Shown here piece by piece: positions 43,790 through 51,461 of a stretch of 64,000 nt of DNA. The notes under the pieces are model-generated. The model did not search any database, was not told the DNA's origin, and saw only the letters and a list, made by a program, of their open reading frames with translations. Position 1 is the stretch's first letter, and every line of letters begins with the position of its first letter. Source of the DNA: Bacteroidota bacterium (GTDB lineage: Bacteria; Bacteroidota; Bacteroidia; Flavobacteriales; Weeksellaceae); assembly GCA_023399595.1 (NCBI GenBank), contig JAEWOR010000012.1, positions 1 through 64,000 of the forward strand, given 5' to 3'. The position numbers were made by a program, and so were the translations under genes.

Positions 43790-43840
43790 CTGCTTTAGCA
43801 TTTTTTTTATGAGGTTGCAATCAGGACAAATTTTTCCTCT
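43790..43840 (-). ncRNA. SAM-II-like riboswitch upstream of metK
   Basis: On the minus strand these 51 nt match, from memory, the layout of the SAM-II (metA/metX) aptamer. P1 stem GAGG at 43839-43836 pairs with CCTC at 43814-43811. The loop holds AATTTGTCCTGATTGCA, which lines up base by base (with few changes) with the GAUUUAACCGUAUUGCA loop of the known metX example. After P1 comes ATAAAAAAAATGCTAAAGCAG, carrying the invariant GCTAAA. The loop CTG and GCA can pair with the 3' CAG and TGC to make the pseudoknot. It starts about 6 nt after the predicted transcription start and lies about 74 nt before the metK ATG. The family, and presence ahead of SAM synthetase, agree; binding is not shown. 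Confidence 0.7.
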
Positions 43841-43851
43841 AAATCAATGGG

Positions 43852-43883
43852 CAAATTTATAAAGTATTTTTGTAATATTCAAA
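43852..43883 (-). promoter_or_regulatory. metK promoter (-33/-7)
   Basis: On the minus strand, TTTG (43883-43880) is followed after 20 nt by TAAATTTG (43859-43852), both matching the Bacteroidota housekeeping consensus (TTG at -33, TAnnTTTG at -7, 17-23 nt apart). Transcription would start near 43845, directly before the aptamer. Confidence 0.7.
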
Positions 43884-43900
43884 TATTTGCACATTAAAAG

Positions 43901-43931
43901 TATAAAACCTCAACTTTATTGAGGTTTTATA
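43901..43931 (-). terminator. Terminator hairpin overlapping the oxyR stop
   Basis: AAAACCTCAA (43904-43913) and TTGAGGTTTT (43919-43928) are exact inverse complements around 5 nt. The oxyR stop codon (43918-43916) lies in the loop. It isolates oxyR from the metK promoter just downstream. Confidence 0.65.
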
Positions 43932-44866
43932 CTGATATATTCTTTAGGGTTTTTATTATAATTCAATTTCCCGTCTAAAGACTTTTTAATATACTCCACC
44001 ATTTCATCAATAATCCTTTGCTTAAATGTTGGCTTATAATAAATTACACTAATCTCTCTATATGGAAAAGGTTTCTGGAAATGATAAACTTTCTTTTTTT
44101 GTTCGTCAGAAAATTGACTCATCGCCAATTCTGGAAGTATGCTAATTCCCCCCACTTTATCCACCATTTGAATAAGCGTTTGAACATTTGAAGCTAAGAA
44201 ATCTAAATTTTTAGGCTTCAAACTATTTTCTTTCAACTGACAAATATGTTCAAATTGAGAGCGCAAACAATTACCCTCCTCCAACAACCAGGCTTTTTCT
44301 ACATTCAACTCTTCTGGAATAACATAAGATTTAGATTTCTTAACGTTTTCATCAGAAGCATACAACATTAATTCTTCATTGAAAAGGAAATCTTGATAAA
44401 ACTCATCCGCAGCATCAAAAGGGGTAGAAATAATTCCAGCATCAAGCTCACCTTGTTTTAAGCCTTTAATAATATTTTCTGTCGTCATTTCTTTTACATT
44501 CATCAATATCTTCGGATTATCTTTTAAGAATCCAAAAATTTCTGTAGGTAAAATAAACGAGGAAACAGTAGGGATAATTCCAATATTTATGGTTCCTCCC
44601 AAAATATTATTCAATAAATTAGCTTTGTTTTTTAGCTCATTTACAGATTCTATCACCACTTTCGCTTGATCGATAATTTGCACTCCAACATCTGTAGTTC
44701 TAATAGGATGGGTAGTTCTATCAAAAACCTTTACATCTAGTTCATCTTCAAACTTCTGAATCATTGCACTTAATGTAGGCTGGGTAATAAAACATGCTTG
44801 GGCTGCTTTCCCGAAATGTTTATACTTATCAACAGCGATAAGATATTCCAATTGTTGAATATTCAT
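43916..44866 (-). CDS. oxyR: LysR-type hydrogen peroxide sensor OxyR
   Basis: A LysR family regulator of the OxyR branch. The N-terminal winged HTH is QLEYLIAVDKYKHFGKAAQACFITQPTLSAMIQKFEDELDVKVFDR (5-50). The effector domain holds the two redox cysteines at 200 and 209 in LLEEGNCLRSQFEHICQL, the same spacing as Cys199/Cys208 of the E. coli protein, so disulphide sensing is expected. 316 aa is normal. It is divergent from a heme catalase gene (44966), a classical OxyR target, with 99 nt between them holding the catalase promoter. Predicted to activate the catalase on peroxide stress. Confidence 0.92.
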   Translation of the reverse strand: MNIQQLEYLIAVDKYKHFGKAAQACFITQPTLSAMIQKFEDELDVKVFDRTTHPIRTTDVGVQIIDQAKVVIESVNELKNKANLLNNILGGTINIGIIPTVSSFILPTEIFGFLKDNPKILMNVKEMTTENIIKGLKQGELDAGIISTPFDAADEFYQDFLFNEELMLYASDENVKKSKSYVIPEELNVEKAWLLEEGNCLRSQFEHICQLKENSLKPKNLDFLASNVQTLIQMVDKVGGISILPELAMSQFSDEQKKKVYHFQKPFPYREISVIYYKPTFKQRIIDEMVEYIKKSLDGKLNYNKNPKEYISIKPQ

Positions 44867-44901
44867 TTCATTAATATAATCTATGACAAAGATATAATGT
44901 T

Positions 44902-44936
44902 TTTGCTATTACTAATTATTATTTGACTTAAATTTG
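44902..44936 (+). promoter_or_regulatory. Catalase promoter (-33/-7)
   Basis: TTTG at 44902-44905 and TAAATTTG at 44929-44936, separated by 23 nt, fit the Bacteroidota promoter at the long end of the usual spacing. It lies in the divergent oxyR-catalase gap, where OxyR would be expected to bind. Confidence 0.55.
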
Positions 44937-44965
44937 AGAAATTAAAAAGTATAAATTTATAGTGT

Positions 44966-46453
44966 ATGGACTCTAAAAAGTTAACCACCAACAGTGGCGC
45001 ACCTTATTACGAACATCAAGACTCTCAAACGGTTGGAGCTAGAGGTCCAGTATTATTGCAGGATTTTATTTTACAAGAAAACCTTGCTCATTTTGTCCGC
45101 GAAAGGATTCCTGAGAGAATTGTTCACGCAAAAGGAAGCGGTGCTTATGGTAAATTTACAGTAACACATAACATTTCGCAGTACACAAAAGCCCAACTTT
45201 TTTCAAAAGTGGGAAATTCATGTAGAATGTTTGCAAGATTTTCTACTGTAGGCGGTGAAAAAGGAAGTGCAGATTCTGCAAGAGATCCTCGTGGATTTGC
45301 ATTAAAATTCTATACAGAAGACGGAAATTGGGATTTGGTGGGAAACAACACCCCTATTTTCTTTATAAAAGATGCCAAAAAATTTCCAGATTTTATTCAT
45401 ACTCAAAAAAGACTTCCAAAAACCAATCTTAAAAGCGCAACTATGGTATGGGATTTCTGGAGCTTAAATCCTGAATCTCTACATCAAGTTTTAATTTTAA
45501 TGTCGGACCGTGGTACGCCATATGGTTACAGACATATGCATGGTTTTGGATCTCATACTTTCTCTATGATTAATAATGAGAATGAAAGAATTTGGGTGAA
45601 ATTTCACTTTAAAACCAAGCAAGGAATAAAAAACTTCACACATGAAGAAGCCATAAAAATGGCCGGTGAAAATCCAGATTTCGCACAAGATGATCTTTGC
45701 AAAGCTATAGAAAATGGAGATTTCCCAAAATGGACCATGTATATACAAGTAATGACAGAAGAACAAGCCAAAGATTTCCGCTGGAACCCTTTCGATGTTA
45801 CTAAAGTTTGGTTCCATGATGACTTCCCATTAATTGAAGTAGGCGAAATGGAACTGAATGAAATTCCAAACAATTACTTTGCTCATGTGGAACAAGCAAC
45901 TTTTTCCCCCAGTAATTTAATTAATGGAATAAGTTTCTCACCAGATAAAATGCTTCAAGGAAGATTATTTTCTTATCCCGATGCACACAGATATAGAGTA
46001 GGCGTAAATGCCCATCAATTAGAAGTTAACAGATGCCCTTTTGCTACCAACAACTACCAAAGAGATGGTTTTATGGCAGATGCCAAAAATTATGGCGACA
46101 ATCCTAATTATTTCCCAAATAGTTTTGACAATATAAAAGCGGATTCCAATTATAAAAGCTTTGAATATGAATTAGACAGCAATCTTGTTGCAAATTTTAA
46201 TTGCAATGAGAATGATGACGACCATTACACTCAAGCCGGATTATTGTACACAAAAGCAATGACAGAGGAAGATAGAACACATCTTATTCACAACATTACA
46301 GAAAGTATGAAAGGGATTGATGGACCTAAGAAAAGTGAAATTATCAACAGACAGCTTTGTCATTTTTTTAGAGCCAATATCGAATTAGGGATGAAAGTAG
46401 CAATGCAACTCAACATCAATATTGATTCAAATATGATGAACCATTCCAAATAA
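44966..46453 (+). CDS. katA: Monofunctional heme catalase, small-subunit type
   Basis: Disproportionates hydrogen peroxide in the cytoplasm. At 495 aa it belongs to the small-subunit clade. Catalytic residues: His in IPERIVHAKGSGAYGKFTVTH near 54, Asn in GNWDLVGNNTPIFFIKDA near 127, and the proximal heme tyrosine in RLFSYPDAHRYRVGVNAHQL near 337. FARFSTVGGEKGSADSARDPRGFA near 90 is the strongly conserved block. The gene is divergent from oxyR with a recognisable promoter, and ends with a terminator hairpin. Confidence 0.96.
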   Translation: MDSKKLTTNSGAPYYEHQDSQTVGARGPVLLQDFILQENLAHFVRERIPERIVHAKGSGAYGKFTVTHNISQYTKAQLFSKVGNSCRMFARFSTVGGEKGSADSARDPRGFALKFYTEDGNWDLVGNNTPIFFIKDAKKFPDFIHTQKRLPKTNLKSATMVWDFWSLNPESLHQVLILMSDRGTPYGYRHMHGFGSHTFSMINNENERIWVKFHFKTKQGIKNFTHEEAIKMAGENPDFAQDDLCKAIENGDFPKWTMYIQVMTEEQAKDFRWNPFDVTKVWFHDDFPLIEVGEMELNEIPNNYFAHVEQATFSPSNLINGISFSPDKMLQGRLFSYPDAHRYRVGVNAHQLEVNRCPFATNNYQRDGFMADAKNYGDNPNYFPNSFDNIKADSNYKSFEYELDSNLVANFNCNENDDDHYTQAGLLYTKAMTEEDRTHLIHNITESMKGIDGPKKSEIINRQLCHFFRANIELGMKVAMQLNINIDSNMMNHSK

Positions 46454-46471
46454 AAAAACTTCAATTTTGTT

Positions 46472-46511
46472 AAAAAAAGGAGGAGTTTCATAAAAAATCT
46501 TCTCTTTTTTT
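46472..46511 (+). terminator. Terminator of the catalase gene
   Basis: A7 then GGAGGAG (46479-46485) can pair with CTTCTCT (46499-46505), with two G-T pairs, followed by T. The stem is moderate but flanked by A and T runs. Confidence 0.55.
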
Positions 46512-46561
46512 ATGGATTTCAATAAAAAAATTATAATTTGCACACATATAAAAATTTATCG

Positions 46562-47329
46562 ATGAACTACGAGAACATTTTAATTGAAAAAGAAGATAAA
46601 TTAGCAATCATAACTATAAATAGACCACAAAGTCTTAATGCACTCAATGCACAAACAATAAGCGAGTTAAGCTCTGCTTTTAACGACTTGGACACCGACA
46701 ATAGCTGTAGAGTTATTATTATTACAGGAAATGGTGAAAAATCTTTTGTAGCAGGAGCGGACATTAAAGAATTCAGTGATTTCGGACAAGAACAATCTGA
46801 AGAATTAGCGAGAAACGGACAAAATATATTATTCAACAGAATTGAAAACATGTCAAAGCCTGTAATTGCGGCTGTAAATGGCTTTGCATTAGGAGGTGGA
46901 CTAGAACTCGCAATGGCTTGTCACATTCGTTACGCTTCTGAAAACGCCAAACTAGGACTTCCTGAGGTTACTTTAGGACTTATTCCTGGATATGGAGGGA
47001 CTCAAAGATTACCAAAATTAGTAGGAAAAGGACTTGCTAATGAACTGATTTTTTCTGCAAAAATGATTTCTGGAGAAAGAGCGAAAGAAATAGGTTTAGT
47101 GAACGAAGTTTTACCTTTGGAAGAACTTTTACCAAAAACTAAAGAATTAGCTTCTTTAATTGCTAGAAACTCTCCAATGGCGATTAATAAAGCTATAAAA
47201 GCTGTAAACATGTCTGATACAGACCAAGGATTTGAAACAGAAATTAAATTCTTCGGTGAACTTTTTGAAATGGATGACAAAAAAGAAGGAGTAGGTGCCT
47301 TTTTAGAAAAAAGAAAACCCAACTTCTAA
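46562..47329 (+). CDS. Enoyl-CoA hydratase/isomerase (crotonase family)
   Basis: A 255-aa crotonase-fold enzyme for beta-oxidation-type hydration of enoyl-CoA. AGADIKEF near residue 64 supplies one oxyanion-hole NH; VNGFALGGGLELAMACHIRYASENAKLGLPEVTLGLIPGYGGTQRL (100-145) contains the second and the two catalytic glutamates (GLELAMAC and LPEVTLG). The ATG at 46562 is used; the frame starts earlier at TTG 46538, which would add a short leader. It leads a co-directional set with dCMP deaminase and xerD, though no functional link is obvious. Confidence 0.93.
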   Translation: MNYENILIEKEDKLAIITINRPQSLNALNAQTISELSSAFNDLDTDNSCRVIIITGNGEKSFVAGADIKEFSDFGQEQSEELARNGQNILFNRIENMSKPVIAAVNGFALGGGLELAMACHIRYASENAKLGLPEVTLGLIPGYGGTQRLPKLVGKGLANELIFSAKMISGERAKEIGLVNEVLPLEELLPKTKELASLIARNSPMAINKAIKAVNMSDTDQGFETEIKFFGELFEMDDKKEGVGAFLEKRKPNF

Positions 47330-47344
47330 GACTTTATAATAACA

Positions 47345-47770
47345 ATGTATAATAAGTTTGATAAAGCTTATCTAAAAATGGCCCTTGAATGGGCAAAACT
47401 TTCATACTGCGAAAGAAAACAAGTGGGAGCGCTTATTGTAAGAGACAGAATGATAATTTCTGACGGCTACAACGGAACTCCCTCTGGATTTGAGAACTGC
47501 TGTGAAGATAGTGAAGGTAAAACCCATTGGTATGTTTTACATGCCGAAGCCAACGCTATTTTGAAACTCGCAAGTTCTACACAATCCGCAAAAGGAGCTA
47601 CGTTATATTTAACGCTTTCTCCGTGTAAAGAATGCAGCAAACTAGTTTTGCAAGCAGGAATTAGCAGGTTGGTATATATTAATGAATATTCTGATGATGA
47701 TGGAATTTCTTTTTTAAAAAACCATAATATTGAAATCTTAAAAATACCTGAAGATGAGTTAAACAAATAA
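47345..47770 (+). CDS. dCMP/cytidine deaminase family protein
   Basis: A 141-aa zinc deaminase of the deoxycytidylate type, turning dCMP into dUMP for thymidylate synthesis. The Zn site is HAEANAI (His plus catalytic Glu near 67) with SPCKECSKL (two Cys near 93). CCEDSEGKTHW near 51 is the second metal-like insertion region common in dCMP deaminases. 15 nt after the crotonase stop and 21 nt before xerD, hence part of one operon. The long-chain ComE-type domain is absent. Confidence 0.92.
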   Translation: MYNKFDKAYLKMALEWAKLSYCERKQVGALIVRDRMIISDGYNGTPSGFENCCEDSEGKTHWYVLHAEANAILKLASSTQSAKGATLYLTLSPCKECSKLVLQAGISRLVYINEYSDDDGISFLKNHNIEILKIPEDELNK

Positions 47771-47791
47771 TAACCTATTAAACACACACAA

Positions 47792-48703
47792 ATGAACTGG
47801 AATGAAAAAATTGAAGACTTTGAAACATTTCTACGCCTAGAGAGAAATTTTTCAGAGAATACGCTGGACGCCTATATCCGCGATATAAAAAAGCTAAAAA
47901 CTTTTGCCGAAAACGATCTGCAAAACACACCTCCTCAAAAAATTACACTAAACGACCTTCAGGAATACATCTTTAGATTGTCTAAAGAAAAATTCAGCGA
48001 AAGATCGCAAGCGAGATGGATTTCTTCCATTAAAGCTTTTTTCAGGTTTCTGGTAGAAGATGAAACTAGAGAAGACAACCCTTCTACTCTTTTGGAAGGG
48101 CCTAAATTAGGGCTTTATTTACCTGATACCCTTAGCATTGAAGACATTAATAAAATCATTAAAAACATAGATATTTCCACAGATTTAGGAAAGAGAAACC
48201 AATGTATTATTGAAGTTTTATACGGTTGTGGATTAAGAGTTTCTGAACTTATTGACATCAGAATTTCCGACATTCATTTTAAAGAATACTATCTCAAAGT
48301 AAAGGGTAAAGGGGACAAAACAAGATTAGTTCCATTGGCAGTTTATACTTGCGATCTGATTAAAGATTACATTCAAAATGTTCGTGCTTATCAGAAAATA
48401 AATAAAAAATATGAAGATGTTTTGTTCCTTAATGCACGAGGAACTTCCATGTCTAGAGTCATCGTTTTTTTAATTATTAAAGAACTTACCGAGAAGGCTG
48501 GAATTAGCAAAAAAATATCTCCACATACTTTTAGACATTCTTTTGCTACTCATTTGTTACAAAATGGTGCAGACTTAAGATACATTCAAGAAATGCTAGG
48601 ACATTCTAGTATTACCACCACTGAAATCTACACGAAATTAGATACAGAGGAATTAAGAGAAGTTATTATTAATTTCCACCCTAGAAATAAAGCTAAACAA
48701 TGA
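47792..48703 (+). CDS. xerD: Tyrosine recombinase XerD
   Basis: A 303-aa site-specific recombinase, acting with XerC/dif to resolve chromosome dimers. The N-terminal SAM-like arm-binding domain (residues 5-90) is followed by the catalytic domain with R in GCGLRVSELIDI near 149, K in KGKGDKTRLVP near 171, HTFRHSFATHL near 247, H in LGHSSITTTEIYT near 270 and the nucleophile Tyr at the end of that motif. All RKHRHY residues are present. Likely the housekeeping recombinase rather than an integrase, as no phage or island is adjacent. Overlaps the next gene by 4 nt. Confidence 0.94.
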   Translation: MNWNEKIEDFETFLRLERNFSENTLDAYIRDIKKLKTFAENDLQNTPPQKITLNDLQEYIFRLSKEKFSERSQARWISSIKAFFRFLVEDETREDNPSTLLEGPKLGLYLPDTLSIEDINKIIKNIDISTDLGKRNQCIIEVLYGCGLRVSELIDIRISDIHFKEYYLKVKGKGDKTRLVPLAVYTCDLIKDYIQNVRAYQKINKKYEDVLFLNARGTSMSRVIVFLIIKELTEKAGISKKISPHTFRHSFATHLLQNGADLRYIQEMLGHSSITTTEIYTKLDTEELREVIINFHPRNKAKQ

Positions 48704-49218
48704 AACTGATGCCCTATTGCCCTGAATGTGGCGAAAAAACTTTAGAATGGGACAGCGAAAAAAAATGGAGATGTCCCCATTGTAAATTCACATTGTACAA
48801 TAATGTTGCTGGTGCAGTAGCGGTTATTTTAAAATATAAAGACGAAATTTATCTTACTAAAAGAAACCAAGAACCCAAAAAAGGAAAATTGGATTTAGCA
48901 GGAGGCTTTGTTGACCCCAAAGAAAGCGCCGAAGAAACTTGTAAAAGAGAGCTTTACGAGGAACTCAAAATTAATATAGATCCTTCAAAACTTAAATACG
49001 TTACAAGCCTTCCAAATGTTTATCAGTATAAAGAAATAGACTATAATACTATTGATTTATTTTTTGAATACGAGTTTGATGAAAAGTTTGAAGCTAATTT
49101 GGAACTGTCAGAAATCTCCGAAACCTATTGGATTCCTCTTAAAGACTTGAATATTGAGGAAATTGCATTTGATTCTCAGAAGAAATTCTTTGAGAACTAT
49201 AAAAGCAAAAATACTTAA
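48700..49218 (+). CDS. Nudix hydrolase with N-terminal zinc ribbon
   Basis: A 172-aa Nudix pyrophosphohydrolase. The N-terminus YCPECGEKTLEWDSEKKWRCPHC is a four-cysteine zinc ribbon, as in NudC-like NADH pyrophosphatases, but the protein lacks their SQPWPFPxS motif as far as seen. The Nudix box GGFVDPKESAEETCKRELYEEL (68-89) matches G-x5-E-x7-REUxEExGU except for the last position. Start overlaps the xerD stop (ATGA), indicating coupling. Substrate unknown; the ribbon hints at nucleotide diphosphate derivatives. Its 3' end overlaps the convergent gene by 4 nt. Confidence 0.9.
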   Translation: MKLMPYCPECGEKTLEWDSEKKWRCPHCKFTLYNNVAGAVAVILKYKDEIYLTKRNQEPKKGKLDLAGGFVDPKESAEETCKRELYEELKINIDPSKLKYVTSLPNVYQYKEIDYNTIDLFFEYEFDEKFEANLELSEISETYWIPLKDLNIEEIAFDSQKKFFENYKSKNT

Positions 49219-49673
49219 TAAGATTTTTCTTCTAAGATTTTCTTAAAATAATTCTCTAGTAATTTTCTTTCAACTTCAGTAATATTCGCTTCTTCATGAT
49301 ACACCATATATCCTGGAATTGGCATTTTACGGTTGGTTACAGTAGATATGGTATTTTTCAACATTCCAACTTTTAACTCTTGTGAATAAGTAGTCCAAAC
49401 GGAAAAATTCAACCTTTTTCGCCCTTCATTAATGTGGTTTTTTACAGACCACGAAATAGGCGCTATATAAGAATAGTTGGGATATTTTGTTTCGTTAGAG
49501 TGGCAATCGTAACATGCATTTTTCAAAACCATTGAAATGTTAGCGGGTGTTTTTTGAACATCCACAAAATTCTGAGCTTTATTTACTGGAGGATTCGTTC
49601 TATCAATAGGAATTAACTGTATTAAACCGAATACAACAATTACTATAGCAAATATTTTTAAAAACTTCTTCAT
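49215..49673 (-). CDS. Haem-binding domain protein (cytochrome c-like, exported)
   Basis: A 152-aa protein with one N-terminal membrane/signal segment (FLKIFAIVIVVFGLIQLIP). The motif NACYDCHSNETKYPNYSYIAPISWSVKNHINEGRKRLNFSVW carries a CxxCH heme c attachment site near residue 55, matching the Bacteroidota 'haem-bd' domain. IPGYMVYHEEANIT near 120 offers a distal ligand candidate (Met/His). It sits ahead of, and 2 nt after, the Ig-like lipoprotein gene on the same strand, probably one operon. Role in periplasmic electron transfer is likely but unproven. Confidence 0.88.
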   Translation of the reverse strand: MKKFLKIFAIVIVVFGLIQLIPIDRTNPPVNKAQNFVDVQKTPANISMVLKNACYDCHSNETKYPNYSYIAPISWSVKNHINEGRKRLNFSVWTTYSQELKVGMLKNTISTVTNRKMPIPGYMVYHEEANITEVERKLLENYFKKILEEKSY

Positions 49674-49675
49674 AA

Positions 49676-51436
49676 TTATTTCGACGGTACTGGAGTTAAT
49701 ATTGAACCTTCCCCTTTTATTGGAGTTTTTGAACTATCAATCACTTGATTGGTTGGAGTTGGAATTTGGGGCGCATTTGGACTTACAACTGGTGTTTTTG
49801 GCGCATTTGAAACCTTAGTATCTTTTAAATCCCATTCTTCCACAGTATTCCAAAGCGGACGAATAATAATTTGTTTGTAATAAATATATACGTCTTCTGC
49901 GGGTTTTCCCGTAGAAAAATCGGCTTCATCCCAAAAACGATTACCGTTATTATCCACCAAAACTCTTACAAAATATTCTCCAGGTTTTAGAATATCAAAT
50001 TTTACATTATTCCCCTTTTGGTATTTTTCGTATTGCACTTTTTCGCTGCTATCCAAAAGTTGAACCCAATAATTTTCAGTTGGTGAATTGGTTAAATTCA
50101 ACACTAAATCTCCATAATTCTCAATTTTATCCACTTCAAAATCAAATCTTTTAGATTCAGAAAGTCTGTCGTAAAGAGAAATCACCGTATTTTTCGGAAT
50201 GGTAAGACGATATTTCTTACCCATTTGAAAATCCGAATTAATAATTATTTTATAAGGATTGGTTTCTGAAATTTTCGCAGTGAATTGTTGAGCGCTAATA
50301 CTGTCTAAAGTAAAGGTCCAATTTTCGGGTTGAATTCTCTCAATTCTATAATTGGAGGAAATCACCAAAGGCGTTTTAGGAGGAAGAAGTCCAGCATTTG
50401 TAGAATTCACCGTCATTGCATTCTTTGGATTATATTTATAAAAAATAGAAGCCTTTCTGTTGGTTAAAGTATCGGCATCATAAATAAACTTCAAATTATC
50501 ATTCGATGTTTGTCCAATTTTTTCTTCCACCGCATTAAACCAAATCATCACTGAATCTGATTTCGGGGTATGGGTAACTTTATAATTTTTCAGAGGATTA
50601 TCTTCATTAAGGCGTATATTCACTTTTTCCGGATGTCCTTCAAAAGGAACTAAAATCCCTCCTGGAACTTCTTTTAATTCACCAATTTTCACTTGTTTTT
50701 TAGAAGGGAAAACTTTTAAATTTAAACCAGAAATAGATTTTTCTACCACTACAGAATCTTTCTTAAAACCTATTTTTTCATTCCCAGAATCAAAAACAGA
50801 ATTACCGTTTTCATCATCAAAAGCGAGAATTTTATATTTTCCTGGCGCTAAATAATTAAGTTCATAATAACCATCATCGTCCACTTTAGCAATATAATAA
50901 GGCTTTTCACGATAGTTGATAGAATCTGAAAGCTTATAAAGACCTACCACCAATTTATTTCCTGTAGAAGATGTTTTTTTGATGCTATAACCATCTGTTA
51001 CTTCCCCACTAATATACATATCGTCCAAAACAGGACCTGTAGAAAAGGCAAAATTGAAATAACGCAACGGATTAGATTCGTTATTATCTACAATGGAGTT
51101 TCCAAAATTGAAATTATACGTTGTATTGGCTTGTAGAGTATCTTCCCATTGTATCAGCACAAATTTATTAGGAATAGAAGATGGTAAAATCTTCTTGATG
51201 CTTTTAATAGGAGGTGAGATAATTAAATTTTTAGTCACATCCTTCAAACTTACATATTCATCAAAATCCAGACGTAATTCCTTGGTTTTAGTAGATACAT
51301 TAACTCTAGTTGTATCTATATTAGAGTGTAAAAACTTTGGAGCCAAGGTGTCTTTTTCGCCACCAATAGGAGACCCAACTCTAGCACATGAATGCAAAAG
51401 AAGGGTAATGAGTAAAAATGCAAAAAAATTTTTCAT
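49676..51436 (-). CDS. Ig-like (Big_5) lipoprotein, 586 aa
   Basis: An exported lipoprotein: MKNFFAFLLITLLLHSCARVGSPIGGEKD with the lipidated cysteine at residue 17. The segment VGSPIGGEKDTLAPKFLHSNIDTTRVN..LRLDFDEYVSLKDV (20-65) followed by FNFGNSIVDNNESNPLRYFNFAFSTG is a Big_5 (SbsA Ig-like) domain. Central parts look like prealbumin-like folds (YELNYLAPGKYKILAFDDENGNSVFDSG near 190 and its partner FDILKPGEYFVRVLVDNNGNRFWDEADFSTGKPAEDVYIY near 485). A proline-rich tail ends the protein. Family is widespread in Bacteroidota; function unknown. Confidence 0.85.
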   Translation of the reverse strand: MKNFFAFLLITLLLHSCARVGSPIGGEKDTLAPKFLHSNIDTTRVNVSTKTKELRLDFDEYVSLKDVTKNLIISPPIKSIKKILPSSIPNKFVLIQWEDTLQANTTYNFNFGNSIVDNNESNPLRYFNFAFSTGPVLDDMYISGEVTDGYSIKKTSSTGNKLVVGLYKLSDSINYREKPYYIAKVDDDGYYELNYLAPGKYKILAFDDENGNSVFDSGNEKIGFKKDSVVVEKSISGLNLKVFPSKKQVKIGELKEVPGGILVPFEGHPEKVNIRLNEDNPLKNYKVTHTPKSDSVMIWFNAVEEKIGQTSNDNLKFIYDADTLTNRKASIFYKYNPKNAMTVNSTNAGLLPPKTPLVISSNYRIERIQPENWTFTLDSISAQQFTAKISETNPYKIIINSDFQMGKKYRLTIPKNTVISLYDRLSESKRFDFEVDKIENYGDLVLNLTNSPTENYWVQLLDSSEKVQYEKYQKGNNVKFDILKPGEYFVRVLVDNNGNRFWDEADFSTGKPAEDVYIYYKQIIIRPLWNTVEEWDLKDTKVSNAPKTPVVSPNAPQIPTPTNQVIDSSKTPIKGEGSILTPVPSK

Positions 51437-51461
51437 GCTTAGATTTCAGCAAAAATAATCA

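Noticed and set aside
47792..48703. Phage or island integrase reading of the tyrosine recombinase gene
   Set aside because: Length, full RKHRHY set, and a chromosomal neighbourhood of housekeeping enzymes fit XerD; no att sites or phage genes are nearby.
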